From Centroberyx gerrardi (taxonomy: Eukaryota > Chordata > Actinopteri > Beryciformes > Berycidae): 64,000 nucleotides of DNA. The first letter of the stretch is position 1. Every line of letters starts with the position of its first letter. Under the pieces are notes generated by a model. It searched no databases, was not told where the DNA came from, and saw only the letters and a program-made list of their open reading frames with translations. Position numbers and translations under genes: made by a program. The stretch spans positions 15,789,572 through 15,853,571 of the forward strand of contig NC_136008.1 in NCBI RefSeq assembly GCF_048128805.1, read 5' to 3'. Shown piece after piece: positions 25,671 to 38,100 of this stretch.

Positions 25671-26242
25671 CCCCCCCTCTCTCTCTCTCCTCTCACTCTC
25701 TCTATTGGATGGCAGCCAAGCCCCTTGTGTTCAAGTCCCCAGTACTTGAGTTGGAGTTGGGACTGTGGGGATTGGGACAGTAAAGCTTAGTGTGTGTGTG
25801 TGCAGACTACAGGATTTGTAGCTTAGAGCAAGTAAGTCCAGAGGGGCTTGAGTTGGGGTGTGGGCACCCTGAGGGGTCCAAAAGAGAGTTATAAAGGATT
25901 AACAGTACAATGACTGGTTGTCAATTCTACACCAAGAAAAAAAAAAACTTTGGTGGTTGTGAAGGGGGAGAACTTTGGAGAAATAGACTATGGAACAAGA
26001 GATAAAAAGCAAGAGAGGGAGACTGGGAGGAGAGAAGGGCTTGCAGTGATGTCATGGTGGAGTGGGGGTGGGGGGGTGGAGGGGGGCAGATCGGGGGGAT
26101 TGGAGGGGGAGCTGGGCTGAGAGCGAGGCACTCAGTAATGTGAGAGTGCAGGGTCAGGACTGCAGAGTGTCTACCTGCTCTCCCCCGGGGCCCACAGCCC
26201 AGGCTATTATCAATCCCCTCAGTGGAGCCACAGCCTGTCATT

Positions 26243-26282
<40 letters not shown>

Positions 26283-29200
26283 ACACACACACACACACAC
26301 GCACGTGTTCGCTCATTCACACACAAATTCATGAACATACATACACTGGCACACACATGCGCAGTTATTCACACACACATGTACAAACACTCTGGACATG
26401 AATCCACTAATCCAGTTTACAGTCTGGTGCATAATGTATACAGAGGCAAACAGACACAAACACAAACTAGCAGAAGAGAACTAAACAGGAGCGACCCATG
26501 TGGAAAGGTTTTGTGAGAAATCCAATCGAATGCTTCTGTGAATTATATGGAAATTATAAATCCTGCATCACAAGCTAAAGCAGAAATGGTGCATTCTTTT
26601 ACATCGTGTCATGTATGTCAGAAGCATAAATTATGTTGCTCGTGTAATGCACAGACAACATTAATGAAATATTTATCATATACAAATCAATAAGAGAGTG
26701 GTGTCTTCTAAAGGAAAGTGGCCACATGCATATGATAAATTTCAAAAATCTCTTTACCTGGCATCTGATACATTAACTGAAACACTATGCTACTATGCCA
26801 GTCACACTTACTGTGATAGCAGCTTCTTGCCTGCATTCAATATTAAATGTCCTCATTTATCAGCGCAGTCAGCACAAGGCTAGAGTTTAACTCCAGGAGA
26901 AGTGCTGTCAGTTAGATGTAGATGGGTTTTTTTTCTCCCACTGGGCATGCAGGTTGTGTTTTGGTGTGTGTGGTGGTGACAGGCACAGTGTTCTGCCTGC
27001 TGCCCTGCTGCAGGTGAGCAGCGCTAACAGACGGGCAGTGCAGTGGAACCTGCAAGGGCTTCAAAGAAGCCTTTCTTCTCTGGAAAGCCAGAGCCTGAGC
27101 TGCCACAACCAATGACCTGTCTCTCCTGTTCCCTGGCTGTTAAAAAAAACACTGACCTCTGCCAGGTTATTGACTGCTGAAAGTGGCACTGTGTTAGTGC
27201 ATCATGTTGTATCATCTTGAATAAGGACAGGCACACAGGAAAAACACAGATTTTCATCTTTGTCCACAGTTTTTTTGTCATCAGGCTACAGGCGTATTTC
27301 ACTTTCCTAAAGAGAGCAGCAACACGTTGAGAGCAACCAATTTATCTGTCAAACTCGTTGTTGAGTTTTGTGAGTTATTTTTATTGTCCAGGCAAGGTTC
27401 ATACACACGTTTCTGCAACACATTGCTTCACACTCACATAGTTACACTTAGTTAGCCAGTACAGTTGGCTACTGAGCAACTCCACTTGGGCAGCTGGGAG
27501 TTAAGTGCCTTGCTCATGAGCACCTTAACTGTTATTCCTGAGAGAAGATGACAGTGTTTTTTATTTACATCCCCAGCCCAGATTTCCTCAGCCATTCCAT
27601 GGATTTAAACCAGCGGCCTTATGGCAGGAGTCTTATTCCCCGACATGTTGACTGCCACTGCCTCATGATGGTTATTTCATCCCCCTGAATATTGGCAGAA
27701 TATGAATTCAGAGAGAACGTTGCTGATGTAGTGTGCAGCTACACTGCATACCTCATTGTACTTTCATGGCTTTTCCCATGTGGAAATGTTTGCATTCGCA
27801 GTGTTGCTCAGATGTCACATGTGCTGCTGAATGAGTGTGATTGTGATAAATTGGAATGTTAGACAGAAATGACACATAGTCAGGATGGTAATGGTCCTGT
27901 GTGCTCGCCTGTGTGCGCAGCAATCTAAATGTCTGGAGCGTAAATGCACATATTTAGGTCTGGGAAAATACAGGTATTTATTCAGGTGGGGGACCGCTTG
28001 GTCTGTTACACCCCCACCTGGCCGTCACTCCCTCACCACTCGCTATTACGGTAATCCCAGCTATGATGTGGTCAGTGATTGCATTAACCCATTTAACATG
28101 GCTATCCCAAATGCTTCTGGTTGGCACTAATTGGTGAATGTTGGTAAATGGAAATGGACCTTTAGTGACTGGTGAGTAACAGCATTGATGATACTGATTA
28201 TTGGAGAATCATATAGTGAATGTTGGTGTTGTTTAGACTGTAGGGACTGGATAGTTACTGTAGGCATGTGGGTGTAGCAGGACCATGCAGCTGGGAATCG
28301 GTGCTCTTGCAAGAAGGGATTTGGTGGCAGTTGTATAAATGATGTCACCCCGTGCAGATGGAGCGGTCTGGGTGTTTAGATGGCTGCAGCCCTGAGCCAG
28401 TGACTGAGACAGGACTGCTGTCAATAGTTTAAGCATAGCCTGGGCCTCATCTGTACATGTGATTTATTGATGTGGCCGTGAGTGTGGATAGGCCCGTTGG
28501 TCCGCACACGCTTTAGTGGTTACTGAGGGAGATTTCCCCAACGGGGCTTCCACCACTGTAGCAAATTCTAAATGCGATTCTCATCATGAACATATCATGT
28601 GGCTGTTATGACAAAAAAATATTCATTCATCATCATCATCATCATTCATCCATTGTACTACATGAGCTAGACTTGTTTAAAGTGCATCCAACAACTCCCA
28701 AGATTCCTCAACTTTCAACTCTGCAGATTGGATGCATAACCATCCACTGTTTTTCATCCTTACTTTGTTGCAGCACAAACAAGGACAGACTAAAAGAGAA
28801 GAGAGGTGAGGATAGCCTGTGCTCTGAAATTGTACAAATTTGGAATTGATAAATATGTGGAATTACTAAAGATGCCAGGCTTTCTTTAGTGATCTCATAT
28901 CGAAGAGTTGCCATAGTCCAAGGCTTCTTTTCAGTGAAATAGACTCTGTCATCGGCCCCTCCCCCAGTCATGGTACTGAAACCACAACAGAGATTTGGGA
29001 AGAGTTTGTGAAGACCATTTTTTACTAAAAGGTCTGAGCACATAAGGCTTCAACTCCTCTGAACCTGGACTTATATGTTAATAGGGAAATTCCTGTAGTT
29101 TTGAACATGCTGTCATCACTACCAGAAACTGAAACTTGTATGAAGTTCACCAACAAGGAGGGGAAAAGTCCCCTTGTTGTTCCTACAAAACTCCTGAAAG

Positions 29201-30915
29201 AGGTCCTTAACACAGTTGGTCCTCGTATTTTATTAATTATCAATAGCTCTCTGGCAACTGTACTTTCCCGTCTGTTTTTACACATACAGTAATTCAACCG
29301 CTCCCTGAAAAATTGAGTCTAGATCCCTTAATTCCCAGCAACTCCAGGCCTGTCTTCAAGCTTCTGTTTTTATCTGATGTTTTAGAGGAAGTTGTTTCAA
29401 GCCAACTAATAGCTGTTTTTGGATCAAAACAACATTTTTGAGCAATTCAGGTTTCCCCATCAGGCAATGTATAGTACAGGGCCTGCCCTCATTAAAGTAA
29501 CCAATAACCGATTAGCAGCAGACTCGGGTGAAAGTTCGATTTGAATCATTTTAGATCTTAGTGCAGCCTTTGACACTGTAGGCTATGCGATTTTAATTGA
29601 AGTTAAATTCTGGGTTGGCAACAAGAACAAATCTCGCTCGTACCTCTCACACAGGACTTTCTCATCACAACTGGAAACTCTTCTTCTTCTTCTTCTTCTT
29701 CTCCTCAAGCTTCAATTTTAGGCCCCATCCTGTTCTCCATTTACATACTCTTACTAAGCCATCCATAAAGACAATATTTCCTTCCATTGCTACACAGAGG
29801 ATATACGTATATATAGTATCTACCTCTGAAACCCAGTGAGTTGATTGGCCTAGCCGCTCTGAAGGAATGCCTCAGTGATGTAAAGTGCTGGTTGTTGCAA
29901 AATTTTCAACAGCTAAATAAAAACAAATCAAAGTTTTGTTTCCTTCCCAACTAGGCACTCTGTCAGCCAGTGTGAAGCCAGCCACCAGATATTTGAGTGT
30001 AATTTTTTATGCTGACTTAATTATTGATAAAGAGAGTGGTGCAGTCTTAACTTCATTCAGTTGAGAACAACTTCCAAAACTGAATTTGAGTAATGTGCAG
30101 AAAGTCATTTATGCTTTTATCAACTCATGTTTACACCATTATAACTCTCTTTATTCTGGCATCAAACAAAAGTCTCTTTTCCATCTCCAGCTTGTGCAAT
30201 GCTGCAGCTAGGATTTTAATTAACTGGTACTTAGACAACAAAATCAATCCAATTCTGACATCACTTCACTGGTTATCTGTTAGGTTTAGGATTGATTTTA
30301 AGATTTTACTGTTCACTTTTAAAGCACATTAGAATTGGTGCCAAGATATATCTCTGACCTTTTAACCTCCTATCAGCCAGTGTGCAGCCTCAGACCCCCA
30401 GGTAGGCCCTTCTGGCCGTCTCAATGTCTAGGCTTAAGTCTAATGGTGACTTTAGCACCCAGGACCACTAGGCTTTGGAATAACCTGCGTGAGGAGCTTT
30501 GGCTAGCAGAATCAATACAAACTTTTTAAAACTTATTTTTGAAGACATTATCATTATGTGATATGTATATGTCTGGTAACCTATTATTTGCAGTACTGTA
30601 TTGCTTTTACCCTATACTGTTATCTTTTGTATATTCTATAATCGCCTTGTGCTGTCTTCTTGATGTTATGTAATTTAAGTTATTTCATGAGTATTATATA
30701 TGTTTTTATTTGACTGTTAATGCACTTTGTAAACTCAGTTTTAAGTAGGTGTTATATAAATAAAGTTTTTATTATTATTATTTATTTATTATTATTAGTA
30801 ATACTAGGAGTAGTTTTGTTGTTGTTGATGTTATTATATGTGAAAACAAAGATTATGCTCTAGAAGATATAGAAATATGTAGTGTAGTGTCGTAGAGGAG
30901 AAGGCGATCTTAAAG

Positions 30916-30954
<39 letters not shown>

Positions 30955-33900
30955 TTCAGGCCTGTCCCTGGCTCTCTGTCCTCACTACTGCACCTACGGA
31001 ACAGACAGCGACAGCCACTGCCAGCCTCCATGCCTGGAACCCTGCCAGACCCGACCATGCCCGGCTCCTCCGCTGTGCTGATGCCCGTGAGTACACAAAG
31101 GAGCACAGAGTACATTCACTCACGGGCGCAGAGGAAAACTCACACACTCGCACTCTCAAACATATGTGACGACATACCAACCGATGGACATTCACACTTG
31201 CTATTGCACATAAACCACAATGATTTGCTGTTCTACCACATACTACCACGATTTAAATGATTTATCACCGCTTTCTCGAGATAGCCAACTCTTGTAGAAG
31301 TGTAGGATTCTACCTCCGAGTCTAGAATATACACTTTATTGTAATTAAGCCAAAAAGATTTAGAGGAGCCATAGTGGGAAGCAGGGAATGATAACAACCC
31401 TGAGAAAGCTCCCCGTATCAGGATTCTAATGATACAACATATGTTCTCATTGTAACACAAGACAGCCCGTGTTTATGGTATGGAAAAAAAAACCTCCCCA
31501 TGTTTATTAAATTAAGAGCTAAGCGATTTTGGGGAAGATTGACGGTTCAGGAAAGGGGTGCAGGTTTGGGTGATATTTTTACACAAAACACACTTAGTGC
31601 AATTAAGGCTGTGTGTCAGGTTCTAGGCCTGGGTCTCTGTGGACGGGGGGGGGCCTAGCGGGGGTCAGGCTGTGCGGTGGGGGGGCGGGGGGCTGTTCCC
31701 CTTGGAGACCACAACACTGGGGGCCCAGAGTTCAGCAGCTTGGAGGCCACACCACCACCACCTCTCACACACAAAATCACAAGTTCTCTCTTCTATACTG
31801 CTCTGCTCAACACCACTCGCACACGTGACCTTTCACCCCTGTCAGCTTACCCAGCTGATTTCCTCACATTCAGGTCTTTGCTGTGGATCCTGTGACACAT
31901 GGCCACCCTGACCAGGGTCGCTCAGGAACAAGGGGGCTAACCGCATACAAATGAAGATAGACCCTAACGCACTCACACACTTAACTCACACCTACTCACA
32001 TCTCGTCCACCTTGTTAACACATCCCACACCAATGAGGCCAGGTTTTGATGCATTAGCCTGACTGACACTCGCTGCACTATTATCAGACACACACAACCC
32101 GGTTGCACTGGCTTCCTGTGTTAAGTCCCTCAGTGCTGGCTTCCTGTTTTGGGTCAGCTCCAGTTGTCATCACACGGAGCTGTGCACAGGGCAGCCTGTC
32201 GTGTGAAATCAGGCTCTCATGCTCTCTCATCTCATCGCTCACAGCCTCTTGTGCAGGAGGATGGGTCTGACACTTTAAACACTTCAAAAATAACAAGCTG
32301 CTTTTGTTTGTGCGGGCAGCTGTGATTCCCCCTCTAGATGAGCAAATGACCATAAATTGCATAGATAATGACCATTCAGTACAGATATATATACAGTATT
32401 TATCGATTTGTGTTGTATGCGTAGTATGTCTATACTTGTGGGTATGACTGTTGTATCCACGCAGCCTATGTTGTTGTGGTTTTCAGATGGAGAGACAGAT
32501 GTCCATGGGCTCCAGTATGATGGGTATGCAAGGCCCCGCCCACAGCAGCTCCTGCTCTTCCACTCACGTTCCCTCCATGCACTCAGAGGCCAAACTGGTG
32601 AGTATACGCATGTGTACACATAAATACACACACACATTCACACACACGCACACACACACACACACATGCTCAATGTGTTGCAACTCTCTTTTCCACTGGG
32701 CTGTGCCAGCAAAGCTGTGCTCTTAGGTCTGTGTGGATTTCATCATTTGGTGTGTAATCAAAGCTATGTCTGAACCTGCCAGTGCAGTGCTGGAGACTCT
32801 GGCTGGAATAAAGGGCCCTTTATGTGGTTGTGGCTGGGCTGCCCACCGACTGCCTGATGTATATCTTAATGTACAGAACATGTTCTGTAGGTCCTGCAAC
32901 TTGTTAGCACTAGTTTAACACAGCAGGGAAAAAATCAAATGACCTCATCCTTCACAAAGCAGGCAGTTAGAGCAGTGGGAATGAGACAGGGCTGGGAGAG
33001 CAGAGAGACAGAAAGGAGACAGGGTTTTGAGAGTTAGAGGGGGATAGAGGATGACTGAAAGAAGGAAAAAGCTGAATAGGAGGAGACCTTTCACACAGTG
33101 CAACTTTGCATAGTGGTACATACTGCCTGTAACACTAATGCCACTGACTAGCAGTGTACTTCTGGCTAATGGCAAGTGGATATACAGTTACACTCCAGGC
33201 AATATCAAGTGATTAATACTGTAGCAGCATCACCGTCAGTAAACCTCTGTATTTGTTTTTAAAATCAGTAATAGAAAATAACTGAAAATCAAGATGGCTA
33301 CACAGAAATCAGAACAAGTGTCATGACTTGGATATCAAAAAATGACAAATCATAATAAAAAGCACTGGCTGTTCTTTGTGTTTGGAACGGTTTGCTGATA
33401 GCAGTTTGCTGGAGAGAGAGAGAGATCTTGCAGAGAGGGAAGAGGTAGCAGAGGTCATTGGAAGAGTTATTGCTCTGATAGAAGAGAGCGGGAGCATTCC
33501 CAGGGCACTTAATTCTCCCTCTTCCTCCTGCTCTCTCAAGATTGATCGTCTTTGTAGTCTTTTGAATCTCTTCAACTGTTCCTATGGTAACACGCTGGGG
33601 TAACACAATATTAGTGTATTAGGCTTATCTCCCCTCTGGCTGTCATCCAGACACATCTTACTCTTTTTTCTCTCCTATCTGTGTAATTGAATTGTAAATG
33701 CTCTGTTAGGCCTCCCATAAACATATGCAGTCGCTAAATGGCTGAAGGCCCCACTGCCCTGCAACTTTCTGGTTAGTTGACCAATCGAACACGATGCACA
33801 GCAACCAAATGGGGATCAATTGAGATTCTGCTCCCTGATGTCTGAATGCACTGATGGAATTTCATGATTGTGGACAGAAAGTGAGAGACTAATTGTGTTA

Positions 33901-35115
33901 TCAGGGTGCGATCTCCACCGTGGTTTTCATAAGCATGGACGGGGTCTCTAATGTCTGTAATATCCGCGCCCGGGCCCGGTCGATAAATACGGCCTCGCTA
34001 TCGGATAACTGGGCCGTGATCAGGCCCATGTGTCCCCTGCGACGTACTCAATCCGGCTCTAATCGCATTACCCCAACCATGTTGACTTTCCGCCAATGGG
34101 AAATCTCCGCACTGTAACCCCACACCCCCGAGGCACGGACCTGGACGCACTCTTCTCCTCAACGTTTACATTGTGAGAGCGGACAAGGGGATTGAGTGGG
34201 ACTTTGATAGACATGAAGGAAACAGATAGACAGGCAGAGTGAGGGGGAGAAGAAAGGCGAGAGAAGGGTATTGATGTGATGAGATACTAAGAATTGAATG
34301 AGAGGGAGAAGTTGGAAGAATTGTGTGTGCTTGACATAAAAGGGCCTAGTTTCTTGTGCGTGAATGTGTGACACTGCATATGTACATGCATGTGTGTGTT
34401 TGTGTGCACTTGTGATTGTGTGTGTGTGTTTTGTGGTAACTGGAGGCCACTGCAGCTGGGTTAACCCTCCCCTGCCAGAGAGAGCGTGCTGCGGGCCCAG
34501 AGCCTGGGCTAATGAAGGCTAATTGATTTTGTGGTGGGCCAGAGCAGCAGGGAGGCCTGTCTCTGGTGTAAATAGTTAATGAGCTGAAGGGCTGCTGTGG
34601 CCCCTTGGGGACTCATATCTCGCTCTAAGCTCTGTGTTTGTGCTCTCTGGGCCAAGGACTGTATCTCTGCATCACTGCCCATCTTTGTTTTCTCCTATCT
34701 CCCATTTTTCTCCTTTAAGTGCCATCGTGGAAGTGGTGCAGCAAAGCCTCGCGGTGGTGTAAGAACCGACTTGTATGTTTTTCCTCTTTTGCTTTTGGTT
34801 CGTAGTCTCGGAGTGTTTTAGCAGTTTTGGTTCAAGTGGTTTTATTCGTGAAGGACTGGGTGCTCATGGTGCCGGGTGTGGTTGCGCTCTGTTGTGTCTG
34901 GGGAATAGAGCGGTGTGTGTTGTGTGTTGGAGATGGCGGGATAGTTGACCCTCGCAGCGTGGAGGAAACGCCGCGGAGAGGAGGCCAAGTTCCACAGCAC
35001 GCAGGCCAGAGCATTACATCACTGCTCAGAGCCAGCTCTCCACATACACCGCCTGCTACAGCTCTGCGTCATCCTCCTAGCATGGTGTCACATAGTTATA
35101 CAGCCACATGCAAAA

Positions 35116-35146
<31 letters not shown>

Positions 35147-38100
35147 CTCACATACATAGAAACATATAGACACAAGTGATAAATAACACCGATACACGCA
35201 CAAACACAACCACATGTAGAGATGCACACACACACACACACACATGCTGTACACACATACACACATATGCACACAGCACTGTATTCTACTCCAAAAACCT
35301 TTTTGCTCCGATGGTTTGATATCTTTGTTTGGATGATGAAAGACATTCACTATCCGTTTCTGGGAGAGGGGAAGCCCAAACAAGCCCTTATCAAGTTGGT
35401 TCTAAATAACGGCTACGGGTGCCAACTATGGGACATGAGTCAGCTCATGTGAGTGGGTCCCATTTCAAAGTGGTGCGCTTTGGCATTGTTTGGAATCCCT
35501 TTTATACGAGGTTCATGCTTTCCACATCCCGTTTGCCTGCTAATTTTAAAGGATTTAAAGAGGTCTGGTTTGGTGCTGGTGTATGAAAATGTGTTATTTA
35601 TTATCTCCCCAATTATCTATTGTTTACATTGTTACTAAGGACAATAAATTTGTCACTAAGCGTCAGGCTAGGTGCTGAGTTTTTTATGAGGTAAACAATA
35701 CTATATGTTCCTACACTGCAGCTCTTTTGGCTGTGGAGCTGGCACTGGATGGGCGGATGACATAATTCTTGGCATGCTCTAAATGTACTCCTTTTTACTT
35801 GAGGAGGGAAAAAAACAGAGCGTCTCTTAAAGAAACATTTCATAATACACAAGAGGACCAATAATCAAAGTGTTCCTAGAGCAATAATATAGCTTTTTTA
35901 CATTTCATCTATACAATCCTTACTGTTTTAATGTTACAGTATAGTTACAGAATTGTACAGGTATAAGAGTTAATAGGTTTGCAGATCACCAAAGATCAAG
36001 TTTTACCCAAAGCGGTGAACAAGTTAAAAATGAGAAAGTTACATACACATTCTGGCCAGAAATGCCAAGCAAAAGAAAACTTGTGAAGCAACCATAGCGG
36101 TGCCAGTTTTCATCTCCACTGTGCAGTGATTGATTGAGCGATTAGCTCAGTATGAAGTCATTTGTAAGTAGTTAAACCATTAGAGTAAATGGTAACCCTA
36201 TTACGTGTTCCATTCATTCTCTTCCCCTGTAGTAGAGGAGCACCTCTGGCTAAATCTCTCGTTGTGAGGAGGAGCAGCATACAATAGGAGTCTAGCTCCA
36301 GGTTTTGTAAGCAACATCTGTATGAATGGTGGCATTGTCAAGGGATGATGTCATTGGAGAGGGACGGTGAGCTAAGAGCACAGCTGAATCTGCAGGCTGT
36401 AACTGTGCTTCACTGAGCTCTGGAGTATAGGGTTAAAGAATGTATGAGTGTATGTCTTTGTGTGTGCTTGCATTTGTGCATTTGTGTGTTTGTACGTGTG
36501 TGTGTGTGCGCACGCGCATGTATGTGTGCGTGTGTGCGCTCGTGTGCACGTGCATTTGTGAATGTGTGCGTGCTCTTAATTGTGTGTACAAATAACTCTT
36601 AGTGTTTCTGTCTGTCATTATATTGGCGCTCTTTCTGCTGCTCATTGTATTGTCCTTTGAGCCAAACCCCACACATTTGGCGACTAACCATGAAAAGAGT
36701 GTTTGAAAATACTCTTTGATACAAGTCTGGCATGTATGTGTGTTGATGAAGTAAACATGTGAATGTGTATGTGTTATAAACAGCGGTCAAACTGGGACGC
36801 ATGGGACACATGAGATACAAGCTGAGAAATGCTGAGATACGGTGTTACAAAGAGAGGAGGAGCGTCAGTGTCTTGGATGCGAAGAAAGTTTTTTTGATGA
36901 TAAACATATGATGTTTCTCTCTATTGCCATGGAAGTGAGTGGTTTCAGTAGAGTGGAGTGCAGGGCTGAGGAGCTGCGGTATCGGTGTGTGTCTGCCAGT
37001 TTATCAGTGTTGGACCCAGACCAGAGAGAGGGGCCCCTCTCTTGCTCCCTCCAGTGTGTTGCCAATGCCAAAGAGTTTGGCTCTGTCAGATCCGGAGACA
37101 TGTGCTTCTACACAAACTACAGCACATCTCAAACAGTATCAAAGCTGGCTTGTCCCCACCTTTTACCAGGGCATTTTCATCTGAATAAGAAGCCAAAACG
37201 CACTGCTACACTGTAGCTGAAGCTCAATTTCACATGTCAACAATCAATGAGTGACTCCTCCCTTATTGCTTAGTTGAAATGGAGGTATTAGATAGAAGCT
37301 ATGCTGATAGAGTGCTATACATTCTGCATTTTGAAATGTGGTGAAACAACTTTTACAATCTACATTTGAAGTTCACATAGGAAAGATGATATAGAGGGGG
37401 TTCTTGGGAGGACTGTCTGTATGTGTATGTATGTTTGTGTAATTATGTGGCTGTGTGTGTGTGTATTCTTATGTCTGTGTGTGTTTGTGTGTCTGTCTGA
37501 CTGTGTGTGGGGTGGGGTGATGGGGTGGACTAGGGTGGCAGTCGTGGCGCAGTGTCGCATCTGTTTGTCTATGGATAACTGCGTGTTATTTTAGCTGTGC
37601 GGATGGGAGGTGTATGTGAAGGCCATTTGGTCACGGTTCAGGGCCTGTGAATGGGACGGGGCTCCAGCAGGGCCAGGCTTGGGTAAACCAGCCCCCTAGC
37701 ACCACCATGGGCCAGACTGGACAGTCCAGCCACCATGAGCCCCCCTGGAGCCCGGGTGGTGACCGAGACACTCGCTGGACTCCACATTAACCACTCAAAC
37801 ATTGGAAGAGTGATCGAATCAAGTCTGTTGGGTCAGAGATACTCCATTTGATAGATTGTATTTGATATTTCACCTTCTTTGGTGGAGGACTAATATAAAT
37901 GTAATGTGTGACACTCACTACAACATCTCCCAAACCAATTAATACTAACATGCTAGACCCACTTCTGTTTTCTAGACCCCTCCTTTTTCTCCAAAGCACT
38001 ATAATCGCTCATTTAAACAGACTTTTGGAAGGAGATGTACTGCTTCTCACTCTTTTTGACAAGTTGGAGCACAAGAGGAATCTCATACCTGTGGCTGTCA

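Larger units (their letters stand above)
18858..30959 (+). other. creb5: creb5 intron 5 (12.1 kb)
   Basis: The largest intron. Contents I can name: purine-rich minisatellite at 24046-24460, (CT)n at 25612-25704, (CA)n at 26246-26302, an X-box-like site at 25299-25312, a dispersed fish repeat at about 27440-27662, an L2-like element at about 28900-30800, and a (GT)17 tract touching the exon 6 acceptor. Human CREB5 has short isoforms starting in an alternative first exon upstream of exon 6; I could not identify a fish equivalent. Confidence 0.6.

Noticed and set aside
29101..29292. Frame with MNMLSSLPETETCMKFTNKE as a host gene
   Set aside because: The downstream PTKLLKEV block identifies it as part of a degraded L2-like reverse transcriptase.
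35077..35383. Cys/Val-rich frames near 35.1-35.4 kb
   Set aside because: They are translations of CA/GT microsatellites (Cys-Val repeats), not proteins.
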